Assembly (NCBI RefSeq): GCF_015550595.1
Contig: NZ_JADNBB010000001.1
Span: 384,473-448,472, forward strand
Length of the DNA: 64,000 nt
Source: Parabacteroides goldsteinii
Lineage (GTDB): Bacteria; Bacteroidota; Bacteroidia; Bacteroidales; Tannerellaceae
Direction of reading: 5' to 3'
The notes beneath the pieces were generated by a model. The model saw nothing but the letters and a program-made list of their open reading frames with translations. It was not told the DNA's origin and did not search any database. Numbering within the stretch: position 1 is the first letter of the stretch; every line of letters begins with the position of its first letter. The translations under genes were made by a program, and so were the position numbers. Positions 37,034 through 45,206 of the stretch are shown here, one piece after another.

Positions 37034-38755
37034 TTATTCGCTTATGCGAACTTTATAGCTCTGATCATTCAAACGGACAATGTAAAGACCTTGCGGCAGT
37101 TGTATTTGGGCTTCGCTGGAAACCAGGGCTGATTTCACCAACTGGCCTTGCATATTGAATACGTTCACCTGGGCAGTTGCTTCCGGCTGGATATACAGAA
37201 TACCGTCTGCTGCATATACTTTCTGAGCGGTAGCGTTGATCTCTTCATTGGCTGTTTCCGTATTCTTGACAATGCCATCGATTTTAACGACCATATCGGC
37301 TGTTACCGGTTCTGTCACATAATTCATGTTGGCATCCGGTTCCAGTGTTTTATCGCCAACGGTTACAACCGGTTTGGATTGATTATATTCTTCCTCCAAT
37401 ACCAAAGAGAAACGGAAACGTTCGCCATCTTCTATCGCAGAGACACCTTCGCCCGGCGTGGTTGTTGCACCTGTCAGAAGAGGCAAGGTCACATTATGCA
37501 AGGCTTGAAGAGCTGGGTAATCGTCTTTTCTAAACTGCCAGCGTGTAGTACCTTCAGGCAATAACTTATTAAGTTCTTCTACAAACTCCTCTGCCTTTGC
37601 ATCTTCTTCTTTTAACACATACAAACAGTTTTCTGCTTTAGATTCTCCAAACACGAAAGAAGTAAAAGCAGGTTCAGTAGGAGTAGTTACATTTTCACTC
37701 TTCAACGTTGTTATTGCACTCCACGCATTTGACAGTATACTTTTTGTATTCAAAACAGCTACAACACCTGCTGTATATACATTTGTCTTACCTTCTTCCT
37801 GCTTATTATCAGCTATCGATACAATAGACTCTCCTACGCTTGCAACGTTCATAATTTGACTATTTTGGGTAAAAGCAGCCGTCCCTGCCGTACGAACCAC
37901 CAAATCAGTAGTATTCCCGGAAACCTGGTTGTCCAATTTAACGTGGCTAATACAATCAATAACTTTCGAATCGTACATTTCAGCCACAAGACCTGCGACC
38001 TCAGCGTAACATAATTTTCCATCTTTCAGTACAGTCTCATTCTGATAATTTCCATAAGTACGACAGTTTTCAACTGTACTATTACTTAAAGCTGCAGCCA
38101 AACCACCAATTACCGATCCGGATACTTTTCCTTTAGTCCGTAAGTTATAAGTACCATCTGTTGTACAGTTGATTATCTTCCCATACTGGACATTGGCCGC
38201 TAATCCTGCAGCCATCATTAAGTAATCGGTACCTTCCACGTCAATATCGATCTTTGTACCGACCATACGAATATTTTTAAGAGTTGCCCCTCCACAATTC
38301 ACGAAAAGAGCCATATACATATTACTAGCCTTTTGTGTATTGTATTTCAATGTATAATTCTTTATAGCATAGCCATCGCCATCATACGTTCCGGTAAACC
38401 AGGCTCCGTTACCGATAAAGGTCATCGGGTCATCTTCTCCAAAAGTGATGTCGGCTATTTGCTTAAAGTAAACCCCCTTCAATTTCTGTGGGAATGTACC
38501 CGAATCATCCGAAGACAATGCGCCAAGATTACGTAAATGTTCCTTGGTAGCGATCAGATAGGGATCTGCCTCTGTACCGGAACCACCAGCGAAAGAAGAG
38601 GCATCAGCTTTTGTTTGAACTGGTGATACGACATAATCTAATGACTTGACAGGTTTATCAATCTCCATAGAAGCGAATGCTCCTTCATTTGTTTGTGCAT
38701 TCACACCACACGCAACAGCCAGAAAAGCCATTGCCAAAGTAAAAATTTTCTTCAT
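37034..38755 (-). CDS. secreted GLUG-repeat surface protein with T9SS sorting tail
   Basis: A predicted surface protein of unknown function. The start at 38755 gives MKKIFTLAMAFLAVACGVNAQ, a good signal peptide; an ATG two codons earlier is also possible. Residues about 60-350 contain repeats of the GLUG type (VIGGLAAALSNSTVENC and VAGLVAEMYDSKVIDC), a beta-helical fold seen in adhesin-like proteins. The last 80 residues (VFNMQGQLVKS, then LPQGLYIVRLNDQSYKVRIS) match a type A T9SS C-terminal sorting domain. It lies downstream of the HU-like gene and may be controlled by the invertible promoter, but it also has its own promoter match. Confidence 0.75.
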   Translation of the reverse strand: MKKIFTLAMAFLAVACGVNAQTNEGAFASMEIDKPVKSLDYVVSPVQTKADASSFAGGSGTEADPYLIATKEHLRNLGALSSDDSGTFPQKLKGVYFKQIADITFGEDDPMTFIGNGAWFTGTYDGDGYAIKNYTLKYNTQKASNMYMALFVNCGGATLKNIRMVGTKIDIDVEGTDYLMMAAGLAANVQYGKIINCTTDGTYNLRTKGKVSGSVIGGLAAALSNSTVENCRTYGNYQNETVLKDGKLCYAEVAGLVAEMYDSKVIDCISHVKLDNQVSGNTTDLVVRTAGTAAFTQNSQIMNVASVGESIVSIADNKQEEGKTNVYTAGVVAVLNTKSILSNAWSAITTLKSENVTTPTEPAFTSFVFGESKAENCLYVLKEEDAKAEEFVEELNKLLPEGTTRWQFRKDDYPALQALHNVTLPLLTGATTTPGEGVSAIEDGERFRFSLVLEEEYNQSKPVVTVGDKTLEPDANMNYVTEPVTADMVVKIDGIVKNTETANEEINATAQKVYAADGILYIQPEATAQVNVFNMQGQLVKSALVSSEAQIQLPQGLYIVRLNDQSYKVRISE

Positions 38756-38762
38756 ACTCATT

Positions 38763-38795
38763 CAAAATTAAGTTAGACATATTACTAAATTCAAA
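38763..38795 (-). promoter_or_regulatory. consensus promoter at the start of the GLUG gene
   Basis: Minus strand: TTTG (38792-38795), 21 nt, TAATTTTG (38763-38770), a full consensus match. Its predicted start site (about 38756) falls on or next to the ATG, so the mRNA would have almost no leader. Confidence 0.5.
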
Positions 38796-38830
38796 TATTG
38801 TTTTCAGGCATTAACATATTTTAGGCGCAC

Positions 38831-38913
38831 CGTCTAACCAACATTGGTTAGACGAACTAAGTGCCTCTGGTAAATGTGTGTAAGTACCGTTGGTTAGACA
38901 GTCTCTCCAACGG
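38831..38913. repeat. cluster of inverted repeats sharing ttggttagac
   Basis: An 11-bp perfect dyad at 38831-38854 (cgtctaaccaa, 2 nt, ttggttagacg). A second hairpin has arms at about 38884-38893 and 38907-38916 (ccgttgg / ccaacgg core). The 10-mer ttggttagac occurs in both. They fill the 164-bp gap between the HU-like gene and the GLUG gene, and could end or process the HU-like transcript or act as binding sites. Confidence 0.5.
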
Positions 38914-38925
38914 CACTGAGAAAGA

Positions 38926-39687
38926 CTATTCAATAACAGGACGGTCATCTTCACCACCGCCACCCGGTTTTTCACCTACATAAAGTAGTACCGGAAACTT
39001 ATAAGTACGTGGCTCTTTTACAAGTTTGTTACCGGCTGCAGACTGGGTAACAATACTTAATGTGTATTCGCCATCTTCGAGGGCAGGCAACATCACAGTC
39101 AGTTCAGAAGGATTGTTGTGAACCAGCAACGGACATTTCTGAGCTGTACCGCCTGTCTTAGTGAAGAAAACACCCAGGTTTGCATCATCGCCGGCTACTT
39201 TGATATTCGATCCGGAGATAACGACAGGAGCTGCAGAGGTAAGTTGTGTGTTCATTTCACCGGTAGTAGAGTCGATAATCGAGTTGATGACTGGGCCGGT
39301 AACGGCAGTACGGGTATCTATCTCTACATTCTTCAATGTGTCGCGTAGTAGTTTACCGGGTACATAACTGGCAGTGAGTTTGTTTTTAGTAGGGTCGAAA
39401 GCTGCTTTTTCACCCTCAAAAGAACCAGTGATAGTAGCCATGTACTGGCCTACACCATCAACAACACTTTTACCTTCGGCAATAGCGGTTACTTTTTCCT
39501 GATCACTCATACCCAGGATATATTCGATCGTATCCAGGCGTAATTCAGAACCTCTTGCCAGAATGCGTTCGGCAATTTGTTTGTTGCGTACCGTTCCGGT
39601 GATACGGGGCTTTGCGGTGTAGTCACCTTTACGCTCCGTGACGGCGTTGTCGTAAAGATCGGCAGTCAAAATGATTTTTTCAGCCAT
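38926..39687 (-). CDS. HU-like DNA-binding protein with DUF4469 Ig-like domain
   Basis: Residues 1-125 resemble the Bacteroidetes IHF/HU-like DNA-binding domain (Bvu_2165 type), with AKPRITGTVRNKQIAERI and the later GVGQYMATITGSFEG. Residues about 130-235 resemble DUF4469, an Ig-like fold found behind that domain. The tail is Gly- and acid-rich (GGGGEDDRP). No signal peptide is seen. ATG 39687 is chosen; a TTG three codons upstream is in frame. Function is unknown; nucleoid or regulatory roles are guesses. It is the first gene reached by the invertible promoter if that segment flips, and no promoter facing it is visible in the present orientation. Confidence 0.7.
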   Translation of the reverse strand: MAEKIILTADLYDNAVTERKGDYTAKPRITGTVRNKQIAERILARGSELRLDTIEYILGMSDQEKVTAIAEGKSVVDGVGQYMATITGSFEGEKAAFDPTKNKLTASYVPGKLLRDTLKNVEIDTRTAVTGPVINSIIDSTTGEMNTQLTSAAPVVISGSNIKVAGDDANLGVFFTKTGGTAQKCPLLVHNNPSELTVMLPALEDGEYTLSIVTQSAAGNKLVKEPRTYKFPVLLYVGEKPGGGGEDDRPVIE

Positions 39688-39787
39688 GATTAACAATAAA
39701 TTTATGCCTGCTGGTTGGGCTGGGCGTTTCCTTTTTTGATGATTACCTTATTTGTGAAATAAGGGTAGTTCTTTGTATTGGATATTT

Positions 39788-39902
39788 AGTGGTAGAGAGT
39801 AACTTTTCCCCTTCGGAGAGGGGGGGAGGGGTGTGTTAAAACGAGCTATATAGACGGCTAGTGACACACCCCCTGCCCCCTCTCCAGAGGGGAAAGGTTA
39901 CC
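39788..39902. repeat. dispersed palindromic repeat inside the invertible segment
   Basis: A C/G-rich inverted repeat with arms around 39799-39840 (cccttcggagaggg, ggaggggtgtgtta) and 39863-39902 (gacacaccccctgccccctc, gaggggaaaggtta). This type of element recurs in many Bacteroidales spacers. In a transcript it would fold strongly. Confidence 0.55.
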
Positions 39903-39998
39903 CTTAGCCCCGCTATGTCCATACGTCAGCCGAAAACGCCCCAATTCTTTATAAAGGCACAAATCATCCCCCACCCACCTAAATTATAAGCAAGCAAG

Positions 39999-40031
39999 TT
40001 TGTCTTTGTTTAAATATAATTTCTATCTTTG
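39999..40031 (+). promoter_or_regulatory. consensus promoter within the invertible segment
   Basis: TTTG (39999-40002), 21-nt spacer, TATCTTTG (40024-40031): a full match to the Bacteroidales consensus. In this orientation the transcript would start near 40038 and run antisense to the recombinase gene. After inversion it would read towards the HU-like gene. Confidence 0.7.
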
Positions 40032-40114
40032 CCCCGTCCCCATACTAAAAAGGCTGTGATTTTCAAAGCTGGCATAAAATGGGGCAAACACCCTTATTTC
40101 ACAAATAAGGTCTC

Positions 40115-41044
40115 TTAGGCCCTCACTCCTATCAAACTATCCAGTCCTTTTATAATAATCTTGTTGGCAGCATTGAGCCTCGACTGGTCGAGTGTAGTCA
40201 GATAGTTACGTGTTGTCCTTTCCGACGTATGGCCGAGGGCCTGGCTGATAACTGCTATCGGCGTATCGTTACGCAATGCCTCTGTCGCCCAGGTGTGGCG
40301 GAAAACATACGAAGTCAGATGGATAGGGATGACCAGACGTTGACCGATTTCTTTCAAACAACTGTTGTAATGATGAAGGGCTTTCTTATAGGCTTCATAC
40401 TGCTTCTCCCCATTACTCTCTTCGGACAGAATGGGGAAGAGATAACGGCTACCGGGTTGCATGTATTTATCGAGCAGTCGTTGCATCCCGGGGGTGATGC
40501 AGACACGTACCAGGGTACCAGTCTTACAGCGGTTATAGACTAATTCACCGGCGATAATATTGTCGGCTGTCAGATGCGCCAGATCGACAAAAGGCAGTCC
40601 GCAAGCCAGAAAGGAGAAAAGGGCAAAGTCTTTTGCCATCTCCAACTCATGACTATCCGACAAATCCATCTGCACAATCTCTTCGATTGTTTCCCTACGA
40701 AGGGCACGTTTGGCAGTTTCTCCTTGCCGGAGGTTGAGGTGCGCAAAAGGCGAAAGACAGTTCGACGGTGCCAACCCTTCGCGCACAGCCATATGAAAGA
40801 TGGCACGAAAGCTACTCAGATAGCTGTTTATCGAATTTGTTTTCAGATGTCCCAATGACTGAAGCCATTCACGGAAACGATCGATCAAGCCGGGAGTGAT
40901 ATCGTCAAACGACAGGGAATCATCACCCCGGAACTGCCGGAGCCAGTTGGAGGAAGCACGGTAGAGGTCGGCAGTCGAAAAATGCCCGGCCTTACGTTTA
41001 CGCTTCACCAAAGTGTCGGCATAAGTGAAGAAAAAGGTTATCAT
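40115..41044 (-). CDS. tyrosine recombinase (probable DNA invertase)
   Basis: A site-specific recombinase of the Bacteroidales phage-integrase family, likely the enzyme that flips the adjoining 367-bp segment. The start at 41044 (MITFFFTYADTLVKRK) is chosen because the longer frame crosses the glutaminase terminator. An N-terminal SAM-like core-binding domain is followed by the catalytic domain: KTG near the expected Lys, TSYVFRHTWATEAL with the second Arg, LGHTSERTTRNYLTTL with His and the nucleophile Tyr. The first catalytic Arg, usually in a RGM/P motif before FVD, is replaced: the text reads ACGLPFVD. Its stop lies 3 nt from the right inverted repeat. Confidence 0.88.
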   Translation of the reverse strand: MITFFFTYADTLVKRKRKAGHFSTADLYRASSNWLRQFRGDDSLSFDDITPGLIDRFREWLQSLGHLKTNSINSYLSSFRAIFHMAVREGLAPSNCLSPFAHLNLRQGETAKRALRRETIEEIVQMDLSDSHELEMAKDFALFSFLACGLPFVDLAHLTADNIIAGELVYNRCKTGTLVRVCITPGMQRLLDKYMQPGSRYLFPILSEESNGEKQYEAYKKALHHYNSCLKEIGQRLVIPIHLTSYVFRHTWATEALRNDTPIAVISQALGHTSERTTRNYLTTLDQSRLNAANKIIIKGLDSLIGVRA

Positions 41045-41063
41045 ACAATATAATTTAGAAATA

Positions 41064-41109
41064 AACAAAACAAGCCTCCCGTCCTCTGAACGAGGAACAA
41101 AGAGGCTTG
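41064..41109 (-). terminator. terminator of the gadB-glsA operon
   Basis: Arms caagcctc (41071-41078) and gaggcttg (41102-41109) pair perfectly. On the minus strand the stem is followed by ttttgttt. It lies between glsA and the recombinase start. Confidence 0.75.
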
Positions 41110-41131
41110 CCAATTAAAAGAATAAACTGTT

Positions 41132-42097
41132 CTATTCAGTAATTGTTACCCGGTCGCCATTAAAAATGGACAGACCCAGTTTATTCATTATATATTTGAT
41201 CGCCAACTGAGCTTTCACAGAGTTTCCTGCGCTGTCAATTGGTGGAGCGAAAGCAGCGATACCGAACAGGCCGGGCATTACGCCCATTACACCACCACCT
41301 ACACCTGTTTTTGCAGGGATACCGGAAGTATATAACCAATCACCGGTATGTTCGTAGAAACCTACGGTTGCGATCAGAGATGTGATCTTCGGTGACAATG
41401 AGCCGTCGAATATCTGCTTCTTCGATACCGGGTTCAGGCCGTCGTTAGCAATAGTAGCTCCGCAGACAGATAATTGAGCTGCCGTGATTCCCAGTGAACA
41501 CTGACGAGTATACAGGTCGAGCGACATATCCGGATCGTCGTAAATACGGTTGTAGTTCTTCAATAACCAGGCAATAGAGCGGTTGTTGAAGTTGGTGGCC
41601 GATTCCGACTTATACAATTCGTCGATCAACTGGGGAGCACTGCCGCAAAGATCGGTAATGTTGGCAACAATGGCATCCCACTTCTTGGCGGCGTCACCTA
41701 TCGGCTGAACCATACTGCAAGCAGTGATCGCACCCGCATTGACCAACGGAGTAGAAGGATGATCCTTCTCCAGCAAGATAGCCATGATAGAGTTGAAAGG
41801 CAGTCCGGTTGCATCGGCACCGATCATTTGCAGTAACTTCTCTGCACCGTATTGGCGCAAAGCAAGTACAGCGGTATGTACTTTAGATACAGATTCGATA
41901 CCGAAGCGGTATTCGGAATCACCCAACTGGATGATCGTCCCGTCCATCAGACAGACACTGATACCGAACAGGTTCTTATCTATATTGGCCAGATAAGGGA
42001 TGTAATCGGCATTCTTTCCGTCCGTGTTGGCCTTGTACATCCCATAGGCTTCCTGAGCCGCCTCCTTTATTTGTGAAACGGAAATCTTTTTATCCAT
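41132..42097 (-). CDS. glsA: glutaminase A
   Basis: Hydrolyses L-glutamine to glutamate and ammonia in the cytoplasm; the ammonia takes up protons and the glutamate can feed the decarboxylase encoded upstream. The Ser-x-x-Lys active-site motif appears in ESVSKVHTAVLA, with VNAGAI and the glycine-rich KTGVGGGVMGVMPG near the C-terminus, as in the serine-dependent glutaminase family. The ATG at 42097 is preferred to a TTG two codons earlier, giving 321 residues, close to E. coli GlsA/YbaS. Only 11 nt separate it from gadB, so the two are one operon. Confidence 0.95.
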   Translation of the reverse strand: MDKKISVSQIKEAAQEAYGMYKANTDGKNADYIPYLANIDKNLFGISVCLMDGTIIQLGDSEYRFGIESVSKVHTAVLALRQYGAEKLLQMIGADATGLPFNSIMAILLEKDHPSTPLVNAGAITACSMVQPIGDAAKKWDAIVANITDLCGSAPQLIDELYKSESATNFNNRSIAWLLKNYNRIYDDPDMSLDLYTRQCSLGITAAQLSVCGATIANDGLNPVSKKQIFDGSLSPKITSLIATVGFYEHTGDWLYTSGIPAKTGVGGGVMGVMPGLFGIAAFAPPIDSAGNSVKAQLAIKYIMNKLGLSIFNGDRVTITE

Positions 42098-42108
42098 ACT
42101 CAAATAGT

Positions 42109-43548
42109 TTACTTAGTTGATTTGGGAATACCTGTATGAGTGAAAACAGAACCTTTTACTTTCTGGTTTCTGTCCTGTGCAATACGGGTAGGAGTAGGAT
42201 ATTCCAGTTTTTCCAGATCGGCAATCGCATTGCTGATGTCACCCAGTAACTGGTCGGCCATGTCGCGGCTGAAGCCCTGGCGGACAACGATACGCATAAC
42301 TACCCAGTTTTCAAGGTTGTCAGGCAATGTATAAGCCGGAACCATCCATCCGCTTTGTTTCAGTTTGTCCTGCAAGTCGTACAATGTCCATTTGGCATTC
42401 TTTGCATATTCCGGTTTCAAATACCAGATAAACAATGGGTTCACAACCTCTTTACTGTAGTTCTGGAACGGAGCCATCTTTGCTATTTCAGCATGCAGGT
42501 AATCGGCTACAGCCATACTGTTCTGCTGTACTTCCTTGTAACCCTGGAAGCCGAGACGGATAAACTGGTAGTATTGTCCTAAAATCTGTGCAGCAGGACG
42601 GGAGAAGTTCAAACCGACCTGAGTGATGTTTGCACCTAAATAATTTACACTGAAAGACATGGAACCCGGAAGGTATTTCTTATCTTTCCAAACGACCCAA
42701 CCTAAACCCGGATATACCAGACCGAATTTATGTCCGGAAGTACTGATGGAAAGTACCCATTTCAGACGGAAGTCCCATTTCAGTTCCGGTTTCAGGAATG
42801 GCAGGATGAAACCACCGGAAGCGGCATCCACGTGGATAGGAATATCGTAGCCAGTCTTTGCATTATATGCATCGAGGGCAGTGTCGAGAGCTTCCACGTC
42901 GTCGTTCAGACCTGTCCATGTAACCCCCTGGATAGGAACGATACAGATCGTATTTTCGTCACACATCTTCAGGGCATCCTGCGGGTCGAGCGTGATATGT
43001 TCCTGTGTCAATGGCACCTGGCGCATTTCGATCTGCCACAACTGGGCGAATTTTTCCCATACAACCTGAAATCCGGCAGAGATCACAAAGTTAGGTTTGT
43101 CGACCGGTTTGCCCTGAGCCAATCTCTTTTCACGCCAGCGTAACCAGGCTGCAACACCACCCAACATACACGCTTCGGAAGAACCGATAGCCAAGGCTCC
43201 GGCTTTCCACTGTGCCTGTTCGGGGCTGTTCCACAGGTTAGCCATGATGTTGATACATTTAGCGTTCATCACAGCGATACGCGGGTACTCAGTTTCGTCG
43301 ATATAGTTGATGTTGATTGCTTCGTTCATCAACTTAGTTGCGTAATCGTCCATCCAGGTAGTAACGAATGTAGCCAGGTTCAGACGGGGTTGTGTCTGGG
43401 CGAAAGTTTCGTCTTTTACCATTTGATACGCAATCTCCGGAGTGGTAGGGCCATCAGGAATTACGTCTACCGGAGCTGGATGCAACATTGCATTCGAGCC
43501 AAAAATCGCAGTTTTGGCATCACCTTCTCTAAAACTTGAATCTTTCAT
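42109..43548 (-). CDS. gadB: glutamate decarboxylase
   Basis: Pyridoxal-phosphate enzyme converting glutamate to GABA and CO2 while consuming a proton; a main acid-resistance system and GABA source in gut Bacteroidales. The PLP-binding Lys lies in STSGHKFGLVYPG, and VDAASGGFILPF holds the cofactor-contacting Asp. Its 479 residues are close to E. coli GadB. The C-terminal tail contains a His (VFTHTG), the residue type that in E. coli GadB closes the active site at neutral pH, but equivalence is not shown. The usual glutamate/GABA antiporter gene gadC is not next to it. Confidence 0.95.
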   Translation of the reverse strand: MKDSSFREGDAKTAIFGSNAMLHPAPVDVIPDGPTTPEIAYQMVKDETFAQTQPRLNLATFVTTWMDDYATKLMNEAININYIDETEYPRIAVMNAKCINIMANLWNSPEQAQWKAGALAIGSSEACMLGGVAAWLRWREKRLAQGKPVDKPNFVISAGFQVVWEKFAQLWQIEMRQVPLTQEHITLDPQDALKMCDENTICIVPIQGVTWTGLNDDVEALDTALDAYNAKTGYDIPIHVDAASGGFILPFLKPELKWDFRLKWVLSISTSGHKFGLVYPGLGWVVWKDKKYLPGSMSFSVNYLGANITQVGLNFSRPAAQILGQYYQFIRLGFQGYKEVQQNSMAVADYLHAEIAKMAPFQNYSKEVVNPLFIWYLKPEYAKNAKWTLYDLQDKLKQSGWMVPAYTLPDNLENWVVMRIVVRQGFSRDMADQLLGDISNAIADLEKLEYPTPTRIAQDRNQKVKGSVFTHTGIPKSTK

Positions 43549-43625
43549 GTCTTTTTGTTTTTAATTATTTAAGAATTGGCGCAACCGACATTCGTGCGTC
43601 GATTTGTAGTGCAAAAACAGCCTCC

Positions 43626-43871
43626 ATCGGCAATTGTTCTTCGATTTTGGTTAATCCTGCAATATTTAATTACTTTTGGCTTGATCCAAAAGTAAACAAA
43701 AGATCAAGTCTGCACCTGCCTCGCTACTCCGCATCCTACGTTCGCTGTCGTCTGCGAAACTCGCTTCGCTCAAACAACGCAGCCTCCGGGCGCTCACTCC
43801 GGCTGCTGCGCTTAACGCTCGCCAGCTGAGGCCTTTCCAAGGAAGCTCTGCTTCCTCTAAGGATTGCCGAT
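43626..43871. repeat. dispersed intergenic repeat with 9-bp terminal inversions
   Basis: The gadB-MFS gap (43549-43962) has no gene. It contains a palindrome acttttggcttgatccaaaagt-like element at about 43671-43692, and then a C/G-rich tract of repeated cgct/gctgcg words to about 43830. Exact 9-bp inverted ends, atcggcaat (43626-43634) and attgccgat (43863-43871), bound it. Similar tracts are scattered in Bacteroidales genomes. It may be a MITE-like element. Confidence 0.5.
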
Positions 43872-43962
43872 ACCGATAGTTTTTTTAGTAACGGAAATAA
43901 CCTTTCAAATGAACATTCAGCCATAAGAATTGTTTCCTGTCTTATAAAACAGCTATTTAAGT

Positions 43963-45183
43963 ATGAGAATACAGACAGGACAAGGGACGATTCCCCTTAT
44001 TACATTAATAGGTATATGGTCAATCTCGGCATTGAATGCGCTACCGGGGTTGGCAGTCTCCCCTATCCTGGGAAAACTTTCGGCTATATTTCCGCATTCG
44101 ACGGAACTGGATATACAAATGTTATCCTCTTTGCCTTCGTTGCTGATTATACCTTTTATTATATTATCCGGCAAACTGACCGAGAAGATCAATAATATAT
44201 GGTTGTTACAAATCGGGCTAAGTATTTTTGCCGTCAGCGGTCTCCTGTATCTGCTTTCGACGAAGATGTGGCAACTGATCGCCGTCAGCGCATTGCTGGG
44301 TATCGGTTCGGGGTTGATCGTTCCACTGTCGACCGGCCTTATTTCGAGGTTCTTTATCGGGACTTACCGGACAAAGCAATTCGGGCTGAGTTCGGCTATC
44401 ACCAATGTGACGCTGGTGTTGGCAACCGTACTGACGGGTTATCTGGCGGAAATCAACTGGCATCTGCCGTTCCTCGTTTATCTGTTCCCGCTTATTTCGA
44501 TCGTACTGTCATTCTATCTGAAAAAGAATATCAGCCCCCTACCCGTCCATGCAACGGCTTCTGCTGAAAACAAGGCGGCCCCAACCGATCCTTCATTCGG
44601 AAAACGGGGCATACAGATCAGGCATTTGATGCAAATCATGGGGTTCTACGGGCTGGCAACTTATCTGGTGATTATCGTTAGCTTCAATCTGCCTTTCCTG
44701 ATGAAGGAATATCACTTCACCAGCGGTAACTCGGGTATTATGATCTCTCTTTTCTTCCTGGCTATTATGGCTCCGGGATTCGTACTGAACCAGATCGTCG
44801 ATTATTGCGGGAAGAAAACCAAATTCTACAGCCTGCTCTCCATCGCCCTCGGTATGGCCTTGATCCTTATCTCGCGGACAGAGTGGCTGATCGGATTAGG
44901 TTGTATCTTTACCGGATTAGGGTACGGCGTTATCCAGCCTATTGCCTATGACAAAACAACCCGGACAGCTATCCCGGAAAAGGTAACACTGGCACTGGCT
45001 TTCGTCATGGCGATGAATTACCTGGCTATCCTGCTTTGTCCGTTCATTATAAATGTATTCAAAGATTTATTACATATAGAAACACAGCAGTTTGCGTTCA
45101 TATTCAATCTGATCATTGCACTGATTGCTGCCGTATGGGCGTATATCAAACAGGACTCATTCCTGTTCAATGACAATATGTAA
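43963..45183 (+). CDS. major facilitator superfamily transporter
   Basis: A 406-residue inner-membrane transporter with about 12 hydrophobic helices in two halves, the linker lying around residues 195-215 (charged and Ala/Pro-rich). FIILSGKLTEKINNIWLLQIG fits the loop between helices 2 and 3 of MFS proteins. The direction and substrate cannot be told. It is followed after 23 nt by an EamA transporter gene, so the two may be co-transcribed exporters. It is divergent from gadB across a repeat-filled spacer. Confidence 0.85.
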   Translation: MRIQTGQGTIPLITLIGIWSISALNALPGLAVSPILGKLSAIFPHSTELDIQMLSSLPSLLIIPFIILSGKLTEKINNIWLLQIGLSIFAVSGLLYLLSTKMWQLIAVSALLGIGSGLIVPLSTGLISRFFIGTYRTKQFGLSSAITNVTLVLATVLTGYLAEINWHLPFLVYLFPLISIVLSFYLKKNISPLPVHATASAENKAAPTDPSFGKRGIQIRHLMQIMGFYGLATYLVIIVSFNLPFLMKEYHFTSGNSGIMISLFFLAIMAPGFVLNQIVDYCGKKTKFYSLLSIALGMALILISRTEWLIGLGCIFTGLGYGVIQPIAYDKTTRTAIPEKVTLALAFVMAMNYLAILLCPFIINVFKDLLHIETQQFAFIFNLIIALIAAVWAYIKQDSFLFNDNM

Positions 45184-45206
45184 ATAACTTAAAAACGTCA
45201 AACAGT

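Larger units (their letters stand above)
39745..40111. promoter_or_regulatory. predicted invertible promoter segment (OFF orientation)
   Basis: Perfect 22-bp inverted repeats bound this segment: 39745-39766 and 40090-40111. Each contains the dyad ccttatttgtgaaataagg or its complement. The identity stops exactly at the repeat edges. The segment lies directly beyond the 3' end of a tyrosine recombinase gene and 57 bp upstream of the HU-like gene. Its only consensus promoter points right, away from that gene. This is the standard layout of recombinase-controlled phase variation in Bacteroidales. No gene is inside. Confidence 0.75.

Noticed and set aside
39745-40111. The two 22-bp repeats as ordinary terminators
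   Set aside because: They are exact inverted copies of each other over 22 bp with sharp edges and no T-runs, and they flank a promoter beside a recombinase gene.
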